Part shown: positions 8,525 to 17,015 of the stretch, piece by piece
Layout: the number at the start of each line of letters is the position of its first letter
How positions within the stretch are numbered: position 1 is the stretch's first letter
DNA from: DATCLA01 sp036564195
GTDB taxonomy: Bacteria; Bacillota; UBA4882; UBA8346
Assembly: GCA_036564195.1 (NCBI GenBank)
Contig: DATCLA010000085.1
Coordinates: 1-45,734 of the forward strand
Reading direction: 5' to 3'
DNA: 45,734 nt
The notes under the pieces: generated by a model
Seen by the model: the letters and a program-made list of their open reading frames with translations, nothing else
Database searches by the model: none
Told to the model about the DNA's origin: nothing
Translations under genes and position numbers: made by a program

Positions 8525-8733
8525 TCATTAATTGTGCCGCCGAACTCTTCCGCGGGCCGGGACTTTGCTCATCTCGCTTCCTTCAGATTCCACCTTGCAG
8601 TGGACACCTAGGTTGCCTGGACGAACAATAAACGAAGGTTACGACCAGCCCTTGTTCTTGGTTAAGGGTTGGCAACTGCCAGTCTCCATGGGGACTGGCA
8701 CTGTCGAGTTACGCATCATGCATTGCCACCCCT
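8525..8733 (-). mobile_element. Probable group II intron fragment (5' part, no ORF)
   Basis: Read on the minus strand, this spacer is strongly structured. An outer pairing TGGCAA / TTGCCA encloses a hairpin GCCAGTC / GACTGGC, which is followed by CCCTT / AAGGG and later by AAGGTGGAATCTGAAGGAAG, which I associate with domain I of bacterial group II introns. It begins immediately after the T-tract of the secDF terminator, the preferred insertion site of class C group II introns. No reverse transcriptase or domain V/VI is seen, so it would be a remnant. The assignment rests on remembered sequence resemblance and position and needs a covariance-model check. Confidence 0.4.
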
Positions 8734-8768
8734 AAAAAAAAAGCTGTCCGGTAGTAGTGGACAGCTTT
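8734..8768 (-). terminator. Rho-independent terminator after secDF
   Basis: A 9-bp perfect stem (aagctgtcc / ggacagctt) with a 9-nt loop is followed on the minus strand by nine T. It sits 7 bases beyond the secF stop and ends the secD-secF transcript. Confidence 0.92.
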
Positions 8769-8774
8769 CGTAAC

Positions 8775-9737
8775 TTACTTAGCGTTAGCGCTAACTGCTT
8801 TGTTGGCCAGGCGTTTCTTCTCCTGCCGGTCTTTATATATGGCCCAAATCGGACTGGCGACAAAGATTGAAGAATAGGTTCCGGCGGTAATTCCGACGAT
8901 CATCGCAAAACAGAAATCCCGGATATTCGGTACGGCAACAAACAACACAAGCACGGCTAACAACGAAGTAAAACCGGTATACAAAGAACGGCGGAAAGTC
9001 TGTAAAATACTATCATTAGTAAGTTCCAGCAATGATACTTCCTTATGGCGAAACTGCAGATTTTCCCGAATCCGGTCAAAGACCACAATGGTGTCGTTGA
9101 TTGAATAACCCAGGATGGTCAATAAAGCGGCAATTAGATTGGCATTGATTTCTTTGCCCAATAAGACATAGATTCCCATCATCACCAAAGCATCATGGAT
9201 TAAGGCCACTACCGCTGCTATTCCGGACATCAGTTCAAACCGCCACCAAATATAGACCAACATCAGGATTGCCGCTAAAACTACCGCCGTAATAGCGTTA
9301 TTGACCAATTCTTTACTGATAAACGGGTCTACTCTGGTAATATCCAGGCCTTGATTAACAGTGGCTTTGCCGTAATGGGCTTCCAGCGCCTTCAGAACCA
9401 CCTCTTGCTCGGTATCGGTCAAAAACCGAGTATAAATCAATACCTGATAGCGGGTAATCCCTTTTGAGTCAATATATTGGTTGGGTTGCGGCGGATTATA
9501 CTTGAAATTCGGTAACTTGATGGTATCCAAGACGGCCGCAACTTCATCGGAAGTAACTTTTTGGCTTACCGGATAGTAAATTTTAGTCCCGCCGGTAAAG
9601 TCGATTCCCAGGTTTAAAGCTGGACCGGGTTTGGTGCCCCAGCCGTTATAGGGATTGACAAACAGTAACGTAACACTTGCAATCATCGCGATTAAGAAGA
9701 TTGCAATAAATTTCCAACGGTGTTTAATTAAATCCAT
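8775..9737 (-). CDS. secF: Protein translocase subunit SecF
   Basis: SecF is an inner-membrane partner of SecD that uses the proton gradient to help pull proteins out of the SecYEG channel. The 320-residue protein has an N-terminal membrane segment, the LGIDFTGGTKIYY motif at the start of the periplasmic domain, then five C-terminal membrane segments containing the conserved LGYSINDTIVVFDRIREN. Its ribosome-binding site (GGAGGT) lies inside the end of secD, and the two genes are one base apart, so they are translated together. Length and membrane pattern are typical. Confidence 0.97.
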   Translation of the reverse strand: MDLIKHRWKFIAIFLIAMIASVTLLFVNPYNGWGTKPGPALNLGIDFTGGTKIYYPVSQKVTSDEVAAVLDTIKLPNFKYNPPQPNQYIDSKGITRYQVLIYTRFLTDTEQEVVLKALEAHYGKATVNQGLDITRVDPFISKELVNNAITAVVLAAILMLVYIWWRFELMSGIAAVVALIHDALVMMGIYVLLGKEINANLIAALLTILGYSINDTIVVFDRIRENLQFRHKEVSLLELTNDSILQTFRRSLYTGFTSLLAVLVLFVAVPNIRDFCFAMIVGITAGTYSSIFVASPIWAIYKDRQEKKRLANKAVSANAK

Positions 9738-9738
9738 C

Positions 9739-11259
9739 TTATGCTACCTCCTTAACCCCGAAATATCTAGCGTAACGATCCGGATCCTTGTCCATGCGCC
9801 ATTCCAGAAAGAACCGGCTGACAAAGATCGCCGTCACCATACTGACGAGAATACCGATGGTCAGGGTCACTGCAAACCCCTGCACCGGGCCATTACCAAA
9901 GAAAAAGAGGACTGCTGCAGCGATTAAAGTGGTAATGTTCGAATCCAGAATCGTAATATAAGCCCGGTCAAAACCACTGTGCACTGCGGCCCGCATCCGT
10001 TTACCGTTACGTAATTCATCCTTAATCCGTTCAAAAATAATAATATTGGCGTCCAGGGCCATACCGATGGACAGGATTAGGCCGGCGATTCCCGGCAGGG
10101 TCAGAACTCCTCGAAACAGCGCCATAAACCCGATAACAAAAATCGCATACATCAGCAATGCCAAATCGGCGAAGAGACCGGGGATACTGTAGAAGAGTAT
10201 CATAAAGATGATGACCAAAATGATTCCGATAATCCCGGAGACAATACTTTTGTGGACAATTTCTTGACCCAAAGTCGGTTCAACCTGGGTGGACTGGACT
10301 ACCCGAAGGGAAATGGGTAGAGCGCCGGATTTCATTAAGATGGCGTTCTTTTCAACCTCTTCTTTAGTGGCATTACCAAAGGTAATGATTCCGGAACCAT
10401 TGGGGATCGGATCTTGAATAATCGGATCCATCAACATGGTTTCATCAAGATAGACCGCCATCTTCTTTCCCACGTTCTCAGTGGTGATCTTCTCCAACAT
10501 GCGGGCACCGTTTCCTTTGAAATCAAAGCGGATTACATAGCCTTTTCCCTGTTCAAATCCGATATTGGCATCACGCATATCAGTCCCGTCCAAAACAATC
10601 CGATTGTCAATCCGGAAGGTCAACCGGCCAGTGGCGGCAATTAATTCCCGGGCTTCCTGGAGAGTTTTAATCCCCGGCAACTGGACATTAATTCGGCCTT
10701 TGCCGTCCAGGCGGACATCGGCTTCGGCCATGCCGGCGGAAGCCTGATTTATCCGATGATTAATAATAGCCAAAGAACGCTGTAACGCATCATCTAGGTC
10801 CTGCAGCTCCTGGGTGACAGTAAGGTTAACGACTTTGCCTTTCATCTCGGTCTTAAGGTTCAATTGCTTTGCCTCACCCATCACATCCATCTTCAGGCGG
10901 CTGGGAAAAGCGTTAACATTGACCGCCCGCTGGGCGTCTTCAGCTGAGTTAAAAGTATATTTAATCCCCTCGTAACGGTCACCGTCCAATGAACCTAAAT
11001 AGTCCATCTCCGGTTCAGCGATATGGGCTGCTTTGATTTTAGTAAGCAGCTGCTCATGGAGTTCATCAAGACCGTTAATGTTTAACCGGTAATCCGGAGC
11101 TAACAAAAGCTCAATTCCGCCTTTCAGGTCTAACCCCAGGCGAATCGGCTGGAAACGAAAGATGTTCTTACCATCATCACTAACTGGGATAATCAGCAGG
11201 GCAAAAATGAGGACTGCCAAAAAGATAACTGCCCCTTTCCACCGCAAATCGCTTCTCAA
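9739..11259 (-). CDS. secD: Protein translocase subunit SecD
   Basis: SecD is the larger subunit of the SecDF export motor. The 506-residue protein begins with one membrane segment, followed by LGLDLKGGIELLL and the large periplasmic domain. The C-terminal six-helix membrane module includes IGMALDANIIIFERIKDEL, with the conserved acidic residue of the proton path. The start is TTG, with GGAGG seven bases upstream. It lies downstream of two small membrane-protein genes and the yajC-tgt-queA cluster, the usual Firmicute order. Confidence 0.97.
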   Translation of the reverse strand: MRSDLRWKGAVIFLAVLIFALLIIPVSDDGKNIFRFQPIRLGLDLKGGIELLLAPDYRLNINGLDELHEQLLTKIKAAHIAEPEMDYLGSLDGDRYEGIKYTFNSAEDAQRAVNVNAFPSRLKMDVMGEAKQLNLKTEMKGKVVNLTVTQELQDLDDALQRSLAIINHRINQASAGMAEADVRLDGKGRINVQLPGIKTLQEARELIAATGRLTFRIDNRIVLDGTDMRDANIGFEQGKGYVIRFDFKGNGARMLEKITTENVGKKMAVYLDETMLMDPIIQDPIPNGSGIITFGNATKEEVEKNAILMKSGALPISLRVVQSTQVEPTLGQEIVHKSIVSGIIGIILVIIFMILFYSIPGLFADLALLMYAIFVIGFMALFRGVLTLPGIAGLILSIGMALDANIIIFERIKDELRNGKRMRAAVHSGFDRAYITILDSNITTLIAAAVLFFFGNGPVQGFAVTLTIGILVSMVTAIFVSRFFLEWRMDKDPDRYARYFGVKEVA

Positions 11260-11344
11260 ATTTGTTCCTCCTTATTTCAACGGCGGTTATATCAGCTGTT
11301 ACAGGATACAAACCCACCGGTTTTTTCAAATTCGTATACCATAA

Positions 11345-11752
11345 TCAAAAATCAAATAAAAGAAAGGGATCTTCCTCCGAACTCGTACGGGAATTACGGT
11401 AAAAAATATAGAACCAAAGGATAATCACGGATACCAGAATAAGTTGCCGACTCGTCCCGATTACTTTAAAATCTTGGGTCTTAATACCATTTAAACTAAT
11501 GGGTTTCAAAGCATCGCCAAAATAATCGACAGCCGGAACCAAATTGACGGCCAATAACAATTCACCCGGGTAATCAAAGTTTGGTCGGGCCAGATTAAAT
11601 TTTAGACCAGATTGCAGAATAATATTAATTGGTGCAGTACTGCTTTGAAAGTACCCGTTAAGGTCGGAGACGAGCCCTAACGGAGCCAATGCAAACAAAC
11701 CAAAGATGACTGCTATCAGCAATAATCTGCGGCAATAATTACTGGAATTCAC
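11345..11752 (-). CDS. Hypothetical membrane protein, 135 residues
   Basis: I do not recognise a family. The protein has an N-terminal hydrophobic segment (about residues 9-29, LLLIAVIFGLFALAPLGLV) and a C-terminal one (about 103-119, ILVSVIILWFYIFY). The roughly 75-residue domain between them is therefore probably extracytoplasmic, and the tail is short and acidic. It starts with GTG preceded by GAGGT seven bases upstream. It sits between secD and a 54-residue membrane peptide, all on the same strand, so it may be an accessory factor of the Sec or YajC machinery; only position supports that. Confidence 0.75.
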   Translation of the reverse strand: MNSSNYCRRLLLIAVIFGLFALAPLGLVSDLNGYFQSSTAPINIILQSGLKFNLARPNFDYPGELLLAVNLVPAVDYFGDALKPISLNGIKTQDFKVIGTSRQLILVSVIILWFYIFYRNSRTSSEEDPFLLFDF

Positions 11753-11767
11753 TGGAAGTACCTCGAA

Positions 11768-11932
11768 TTAACGGGATTTACTACGTTTACCCTTAGTGGC
11801 AACCGCCGGTTTTTGAGCCTGAAGGGCTTTAGCCTTTGCCGCTACTACCTTTTCAGCCTTATTGGCCATAATCGCAAATCCGCCGAAGATTGCCAATACA
11901 ACAATAACGGTGATTATTTCAAAACCAAACAT
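11768..11932 (-). CDS. Small single-pass membrane protein, 54 residues
   Basis: This short frame begins MFGFEIITVIVVLAIFGGF, a clear membrane segment, and continues with an Ala/Lys-rich tail (VVAAKAKALQAQKPAVATK). It ends 16 bases before the start of the 135-residue membrane protein. A GGGGG stretch lies seven bases upstream of the ATG at 11932; an in-frame ATG two codons earlier is possible. The architecture, one N-terminal helix and a basic tail, recalls YajC, TatA or FtsH-associated small proteins, but no family signature is present. Clean spacing and coding-like composition make translation likely. Confidence 0.65.
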   Translation of the reverse strand: MFGFEIITVIVVLAIFGGFAIMANKAEKVVAAKAKALQAQKPAVATKGKRSKSR

Positions 11933-12096
11933 TCTCATGCCCCCAATTACATAATTTATCCTTTGGTAAACTAGTGTTAAGAAACTTTTAAGTTTCTCAA
12001 GGTAATTAAAAATTCCCGCAAACCCCGGATAAACAGAGTTATACGGAAACTTTTAGGCTTTTATATTATACAAATATTAAACCAGGTTGTCAATTA

Positions 12097-12135
12097 AAGC
12101 GGTTTTACTGTAATAAACTACCCATAAAACCGCTT
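12097..12135 (-). terminator. Hairpin directly after yajC
   Basis: An 11-bp perfect stem (aagcggtttta / taaaaccgctt) with a 17-nt loop lies 11 bases beyond the yajC stop. The following minus-strand sequence is only weakly T-rich, so termination is probably partial. It would divide the yqfC-to-yajC cluster from the small-membrane-protein/secDF genes. Confidence 0.6.
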
Positions 12136-12145
12136 AACCAAAACT

Positions 12146-12454
12146 TTATCCTTTAATCTTCCCCACCGAACTGCGGGAAAACTTCACTTCGGTTTTATCA
12201 GCAATACGCAGTTTGATCTCATCATCATCAATTTCCGTGATTTCACCATGGAGTCCCCCAATAGTGATCACCTTATCACCCTTTTTCAGGCTTTTTAGCA
12301 TTTCAGCCCGTTTTTTTTGCTGTTTGCGCTGGGGAACAATCATTATGAACCAAAGTGCGACCATTATAATGATCATCGTCACCAAACTACCCAAGCCACC
12401 AGTGGCCCTGGTACCAGCCGCAGCTTGCGACGCCGCTAACATCCATAAACTCAT
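12146..12454 (-). CDS. yajC: Preprotein translocase subunit YajC
   Basis: YajC is a small single-pass membrane protein that associates with SecDF and the SecYEG translocon. Of 102 residues, an N-terminal helix (LVTMIIIMVALWFIMIVPQR) is followed by the conserved KKGDKVITIGGLHGEI segment of the cytoplasmic domain. Length and arrangement are typical. It lies 21 bases after tgt on the same strand. Confidence 0.96.
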   Translation of the reverse strand: MSLWMLAASQAAAGTRATGGLGSLVTMIIIMVALWFIMIVPQRKQQKKRAEMLKSLKKGDKVITIGGLHGEITEIDDDEIKLRIADKTEVKFSRSSVGKIKG

Positions 12455-12475
12455 TTCTACACCTCCTTTGCTTTT

Positions 12476-13618
12476 TTATATTCGACACATCTTCTCATTT
12501 ACCTTTTCTCCTCCATTATAACGCCGAAAGAATTCGGCTTTTCGTTCTTTAAAGGTATCGGTTTTGAGACCTTCCCTAATCTCCCGCATTACAGTCATTA
12601 GAAAATATAGATTATGATAAGTAATTAAATGGGCTCCCAAAATTTCTCCTGCCTTAAACAGATGACGCAGATAAGCCCGGCTGTATGAAGTGCAGACCGG
12701 ACAATGGCAATTAGGATCTAACGGCGTAAGTTCCCGGGCATACTTGGCATCCCGGATTATTACTCGTCCCAGTGAGGTCAGGGCGGTCCCGTTACGGGCA
12801 ATTCTGGTAGGAAAGACACAGTCAAACATGTCGATCCCCCGTTCTACCCCTTCCCACAAAGTATCCGGAGAGCCCACACCCATCAAATAGCGGGGTTTGT
12901 CATCCGGCAATAATGGTACCGTATAATCAAGGACCTCATACATCATTGATTTCGGTTCACCCACACTTAACCCACCGATAGCATAACCGGGAAAGCCCAG
13001 TTGCACCAGAGAGCGAGCACTGGTCTCACGCAGATCACGGTAGATTACTCCCTGAACAATACCGAATAATACCTGATCATCACGGCAATGCGCCTGCAAA
13101 CAGCGCTCGGCCCAACGGGTGGTCCGTTCCATTGCCTCCCGGGCCTCCTGATAACCGGAAGGGTACGGCAGGCAGATATCAAAAGCCATGGCAATATCCG
13201 CACCTAATCCCATTTCAATCTCCATCACCCGCTCGGGAGTGAACAGATGGGACGACCCGTCAATATGGGACCGGAAACTGACGCCGGCTTCGGAAACCTT
13301 GTTTAGCTTTGCCAGGCTAAAAACTTGAAAGCCACCGCTATCGGTAAGCAGTGACCCTGGCCAGCTGGTAAAGGAGTGCAGACCGCCGGCAGCCGCCACG
13401 ATCTCCACTCCCGGCCTTAAATAAAGATGGTAAGAGTTGCCTAAGATCAACTTAAAACCAATCTCATTCAAATCCCGGGCAGTCATGGCTTTAACCGTGC
13501 CTTGGGTCCCCACCGGCATAAATACCGGGGTCTCGATCTCATTGTGGAAAGTCCGCAATAATCCTATCCGTCCCCGGTTTTCCGCTGACTGTTTGACGAC
13601 AGAAAAACTAAAGCCCAT
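12476..13618 (-). CDS. tgt: tRNA-guanine transglycosylase
   Basis: Tgt exchanges guanine-34 in GUN anticodons for the queuosine precursor preQ1. The 380-residue TIM-barrel protein shows DSGGFQVFSL with the catalytic Asp, GGLSVGE, MGVGSPD, FPTRIARNGTA with the tRNA-recognition loop, and a zinc site built from CHCPVC, the preceding and following Cys and a later His. A GGAG with correct spacing precedes ATG. Its partner queA lies upstream, separated by an unusually long 180-base spacer with tandem repeats, so tgt may also have its own promoter. Confidence 0.97.
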   Translation of the reverse strand: MGFSFSVVKQSAENRGRIGLLRTFHNEIETPVFMPVGTQGTVKAMTARDLNEIGFKLILGNSYHLYLRPGVEIVAAAGGLHSFTSWPGSLLTDSGGFQVFSLAKLNKVSEAGVSFRSHIDGSSHLFTPERVMEIEMGLGADIAMAFDICLPYPSGYQEAREAMERTTRWAERCLQAHCRDDQVLFGIVQGVIYRDLRETSARSLVQLGFPGYAIGGLSVGEPKSMMYEVLDYTVPLLPDDKPRYLMGVGSPDTLWEGVERGIDMFDCVFPTRIARNGTALTSLGRVIIRDAKYARELTPLDPNCHCPVCTSYSRAYLRHLFKAGEILGAHLITYHNLYFLMTVMREIREGLKTDTFKERKAEFFRRYNGGEKVNEKMCRI

Positions 13619-13643
13619 CGATGATACTCCTTTAATCCCAGTC

Positions 13644-13689
13644 CTTAAATTAAGAATCTTAAATTAAGAATACTGCTTGAATACTGCTT
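13644..13689. repeat. Compound tandem repeat upstream of tgt
   Basis: Two perfect copies of the 14-mer CTTAAATTAAGAAT are followed, with a 4-base overlap, by two perfect copies of the 11-mer GAATACTGCTT. The repeats lie in the 182-base gap between queA and tgt, about 26 bases upstream of tgt. The palindrome-like core CTTAAATTAAG or CTTAATTTAAG recurs in spacers near 38115 and 38655. Confidence 0.8.
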
Positions 13690-13800
13690 CCTTCATCAGT
13701 TTTTAAACACTGGTCCCGGCCGACGACTCTAAGCTACTTCCTCACTCCAAAAATGATGCTGGAAATAGGGCGAGTCCATGGCTGCCCGGAGCCTTGCAAT

Positions 13801-14826
13801 TTATACTATCAACATCGCATCCCCAAAACTAAAAAACCGGTATCCCGCGGTTACCGCATAATTATAACTTTCCAGGATAAACTCCCTCCCGGCAAAAGCG
13901 GATACCAACATCAGCAAGGTCGAACGGGGCAGGTGAAAATTGGTGACCAGCCCATCAATGACCTTAAACTGATAGCCGGGATAGATAAAAATAGAGGTGG
14001 TTCCGGTACCGGCCTGCAGCTCCCCGGAAGGGTCGGCCTGGGACTCCAGTACCCTGACGACGGTAGTTCCCACAGCTATCACCCGGTTACCTGCAGCTTT
14101 GGTCTGCCGGATTCGGATTACCAGTTCCGGTGGTAAGGAAAAAACTTCGGAATGCATCATGTGATCTTCAACCCGTTCCGTTTTCACCGGCTGGAATGTA
14201 CCCGCTCCCACATGGAGAGTTAAAAACCCGGTCTGGACTCCCTGAGCTTCCAGTTTATGCAACAGTTCCCTGGTAAAATGGAGCCCGGCAGTAGGCGCTG
14301 CCACCGATCCCTCGTTTTGAGCATAAACGGTCTGGTAACGTTCCGGGTCCGCTAACTTAGTTGTGATATAAGGCGGCAAGGGAGTCTCTCCGTTTTTGTG
14401 CAACCACTCCTGAAAGTTTAAAGCAGCGGGAAAACGGATGATCCGGGAACCGCTTTCATTAACCCGGATAGCTTCGCCAACCACCCCTTCCTTAAATAAC
14501 AGCCTGGTGCCAGATTTAACCCGTTTTCCGGGACGGACCAGACACTCCCAGTCGGTGGGGCTTACCTTTTTCAAGAGTAACACCTCGATTTTAGCTCCGG
14601 TAGCGTCGTTTTTAGTGGCAAACAACCGGGCCGGTAGCACCCTGGTGTCATTGAAGATCAGTAAGTCACCGCGATTTAAAAATGCACCCAGCTCATAAAA
14701 GAAGTGATCACTATGGGTCTTTTTCTGCCGGTCCAGTACCATTAAACGGGAGTGATCGCGCGGTTCGACCGGTCGCTGGGCAATCTGCTTTTCCGGCAAT
14801 AGATAGTCAAATTCATTTACCAGCAT
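13801..14826 (-). CDS. queA: S-adenosylmethionine:tRNA ribosyltransferase-isomerase
   Basis: QueA transfers and rearranges the ribosyl group of AdoMet onto preQ1-tRNA to give epoxyqueuosine. The 341-residue product starts MLVNEFDYLLPEKQIAQ and contains RPVEPRDHSRLMVLDR, NDTRVLPARL, APTAGLHFT and NFHLPRSTLLMLVSAF, all diagnostic. The frame includes a GTG three bases earlier that overlaps the spoIID stop by one base. The ATG aligns better with family N-termini, and AAGGA lies nine bases upstream. Overlap or abutment with spoIID implies cotranscription. Confidence 0.96.
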   Translation of the reverse strand: MLVNEFDYLLPEKQIAQRPVEPRDHSRLMVLDRQKKTHSDHFFYELGAFLNRGDLLIFNDTRVLPARLFATKNDATGAKIEVLLLKKVSPTDWECLVRPGKRVKSGTRLLFKEGVVGEAIRVNESGSRIIRFPAALNFQEWLHKNGETPLPPYITTKLADPERYQTVYAQNEGSVAAPTAGLHFTRELLHKLEAQGVQTGFLTLHVGAGTFQPVKTERVEDHMMHSEVFSLPPELVIRIRQTKAAGNRVIAVGTTVVRVLESQADPSGELQAGTGTTSIFIYPGYQFKVIDGLVTNFHLPRSTLLMLVSAFAGREFILESYNYAVTAGYRFFSFGDAMLIV

Positions 14827-14828
14827 CA

Positions 14829-16112
14829 CTATAGATCCTTAACATTGATAATTGATACCCCTTGATAATAATATTTCAAAATTTGCTCTTCATTATAGCC
14901 GGCTTCCGCCATTCCTTTTGCGCCCCACTGACTGAAACCAATCCGGTGGCCCCAACCTTTGCCCCGGAAGATCAGCCGCAGCGGAATTTTATCCTGAAGC
15001 CAGGCCCAGGGATCTTCCAGCTCCCAAGGGGGAGTGATTACTTCCACCGGTGCTCCAGGAAGCTCCCGGTTGTTCATAAAGGCCTCGGGAAAAGGTTTAT
15101 TTTCCAGCCACCATAAAGTAATCAACGGATCCGGTCCGTAAATCATCCCCAGTTGCATATTGGAACTGGGAAGATTAGCAAAAAAACGAAACTGTTCACC
15201 ACTGAGAATTACTACGCCGCGGTCGCCGTAAATCGTGACTTGAAGCACCCGGCCGTTTTGCGCCATCGCCGTCGGTAGAACCCGTTCCAAACGACCGACC
15301 TGAGGGTAGGTACGGGCAACCGCCGCCTGCAAATCCGCCCATTCCCAACTCCGGTACCACGTAAAATAGGGCGAACTATGGTCCCAATCGGGAACCGGTT
15401 TTAAATAAGCCTCGGAATACCCCCAAACCGTCGCCGGGTCCTCGGTATACCCTCCGGAAGTGGAGTGGTAAATCGCTTTAATAATCTTCCCCTGATAAGT
15501 AATTACTTTACCGGCAGTTTCGGCAACCGCCTGGTCCGTGGTAGGTGTTTCAGCCGAAGCACCGCCATAGACATGGCAATGCGTACTGGGGCACAAGTCA
15601 AACCCATTGGCCTTATGACGGCCCAGTGTGGCAACAGTATAGGTACGGGCGGCGATGGCCTGGGCTTTTAAAGCGGCCAAGGGCCATTGGGCCGGAACTT
15701 CTTTAGGAACAACTCCCCGAAGGTATTCTTCTAAGGGCAAGCGGTTGAGTAGTGTTAACTTACGGTTAATCAAGACCACCTGCAACTCCTGACGGTAATT
15801 TTGATTATTCCAGGTTAAAAAAGTATTACCGGCTAAAATTTGGATCGGCCCTCTGCTCACTGGCCGACTGTTGACGGTTATAGCGTTTCCGGACACGCCG
15901 AAAGTTAGAGTAGTATTGGGGGTAACCTGAAGCGGTTGCGGCTGGGGACCGGAAAGATCAAAAATTCGGTCCTGTTCCCCCAAACAAAGCCGGATTTCGG
16001 TTTGGCCCCAAGTTAAACCAATTTTCACTAAATCCTCGGTTTGGGCATAGGATAAAAATGGTATAACAATTATTGCGATAAAAATAAATCCAGGCAGCAA
16101 GTATTTTCGCAT
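14829..16112 (-). CDS. spoIID: SpoIID/LytB-domain sporulation lytic transglycosylase
   Basis: SpoIID is a membrane-anchored lytic transglycosylase that, with SpoIIM and SpoIIP, degrades septal peptidoglycan so the mother cell can engulf the forespore. The 427-residue protein has a signal peptide or anchor (PGFIFIAIIVIPFLSYA). An amidase-enhancer-like region follows, then the core RLPLEEYLRGVVPKEVPAQW, which contains the catalytic Glu, and the Cys/His-rich FDLCPSTHCHVYGG. The C-terminal GKGWGHRIGFSQWGAKGMAE is also typical. SpoIID/LytB domains also occur in non-sporulation proteins. The company of yqfC, yqfD and lonC favours a sporulation role, though the locus next to queA differs from that of B. 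subtilis spoIID. Confidence 0.85.
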   Translation of the reverse strand: MRKYLLPGFIFIAIIVIPFLSYAQTEDLVKIGLTWGQTEIRLCLGEQDRIFDLSGPQPQPLQVTPNTTLTFGVSGNAITVNSRPVSRGPIQILAGNTFLTWNNQNYRQELQVVLINRKLTLLNRLPLEEYLRGVVPKEVPAQWPLAALKAQAIAARTYTVATLGRHKANGFDLCPSTHCHVYGGASAETPTTDQAVAETAGKVITYQGKIIKAIYHSTSGGYTEDPATVWGYSEAYLKPVPDWDHSSPYFTWYRSWEWADLQAAVARTYPQVGRLERVLPTAMAQNGRVLQVTIYGDRGVVILSGEQFRFFANLPSSNMQLGMIYGPDPLITLWWLENKPFPEAFMNNRELPGAPVEVITPPWELEDPWAWLQDKIPLRLIFRGKGWGHRIGFSQWGAKGMAEAGYNEEQILKYYYQGVSIINVKDL

Positions 16113-16130
16113 TTTTCAACCTCTTTACCT

Positions 16131-17015
16131 TTATTTTTTCTCCTTCTCCCAGTAGCCGAATTCTTTTAAATCCCGTTCATTGTTACGCCAATTCCGGCGG
16201 ACCTTAACCCAGAGATTCAGATAAACCGGCACGCCTAACATAGCTTCAATCTGTTGCCGGGCAGCAGTGCCTATTTTTTTTAGCCTACCGCCGTCGGCTC
16301 CGATTAAAATCCCTTTTTGTGAATCCCGTTCCACATAAATGTTGGCTTCAATATAAATTTTGCCACCAGTCCGTTGGCTCAGTGTCTCAACCTGAACGGC
16401 CACCGAGTGGGGTACTTCCTCCTCTGTATACACCAGCACCTGCTCACGGATTAGTTCCGCGACGATAAACCGTTCCGGGTGGTCAGCTACTTGATCGGGA
16501 GGGTAATAAAACGGCCCTTCTGGCAATGCGGCGACTACAGCTTGTAATAACTTGTCCACTCCGGCGCCGGTCCGGGCGGACACCAGAAAGACCTTTTCAA
16601 AACCAGGAACTTCCGGCAACTGCACCTCAGGTTCGAGGAGATCAGCTTTATTCCAGACCAACATCTTTAAAACCTTGATTTCTTGCAAAAATGCAGCAAC
16701 TTTTTGATCGGAAGCTGTATAGCCGCTGGCGGCATCCAAAACCCATAATACCAGATCCGCATTGGGTAATGCCGTTTGGGCCTGTTTCAACATTTGTTTG
16801 CCCAATTGGTGCAAAGGGCGATGAATTCCGGGGGTATCCAGCCAGATGATCTGATAATCGGCTCCGGTCAAAATCCCGCGTAATTGATTCCGGGTCGTCT
16901 GCGGTTTATCGGACGTAATCGTAATCTTCTGACCGATAAAGGTATTTAAAAGACTGGACTTTCCGACATTGGGACGGCCGACTAAGGCCACAAAACCTGA
17001 TTTTATTCCTTTCAT
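16131..17015 (-). CDS. era: Ribosome-assembly GTPase Era
   Basis: Era binds the 3' end of 16S rRNA and chaperones 30S subunit maturation. The 294-residue protein contains G1 GRPNVGKSSLLN, G2 TTRNQLRG, G3 DTPGIH, G4 NKAD and a C-terminal KH domain with ILIGADGGRLKKIG. The frame is open to 17042, but the ATG at 17015 has GGAG nine bases upstream and overlaps the preceding acetyltransferase stop as ATGA, so coupling is likely. The neighbourhood of cdd, dgkA, ybeY and phoH is the conserved era cluster of Firmicutes. Confidence 0.97.
   Translation of the reverse strand: MKGIKSGFVALVGRPNVGKSSLLNTFIGQKITITSDKPQTTRNQLRGILTGADYQIIWLDTPGIHRPLHQLGKQMLKQAQTALPNADLVLWVLDAASGYTASDQKVAAFLQEIKVLKMLVWNKADLLEPEVQLPEVPGFEKVFLVSARTGAGVDKLLQAVVAALPEGPFYYPPDQVADHPERFIVAELIREQVLVYTEEEVPHSVAVQVETLSQRTGGKIYIEANIYVERDSQKGILIGADGGRLKKIGTAARQQIEAMLGVPVYLNLWVKVRRNWRNNERDLKEFGYWEKEKK

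Noticed and set aside
8532..8735. Plus-strand ORF of 67 codons
   Set aside because: It is antisense to the structured intron-like segment, has no ribosome-binding site and has an Arg/Pro/Leu-rich composition typical of spurious frames over structured RNA.
12097..12135. Riboswitch for the small membrane-protein genes
   Set aside because: Only a single long stem is present and it lies right behind the yajC stop; a terminator-like hairpin explains it better.
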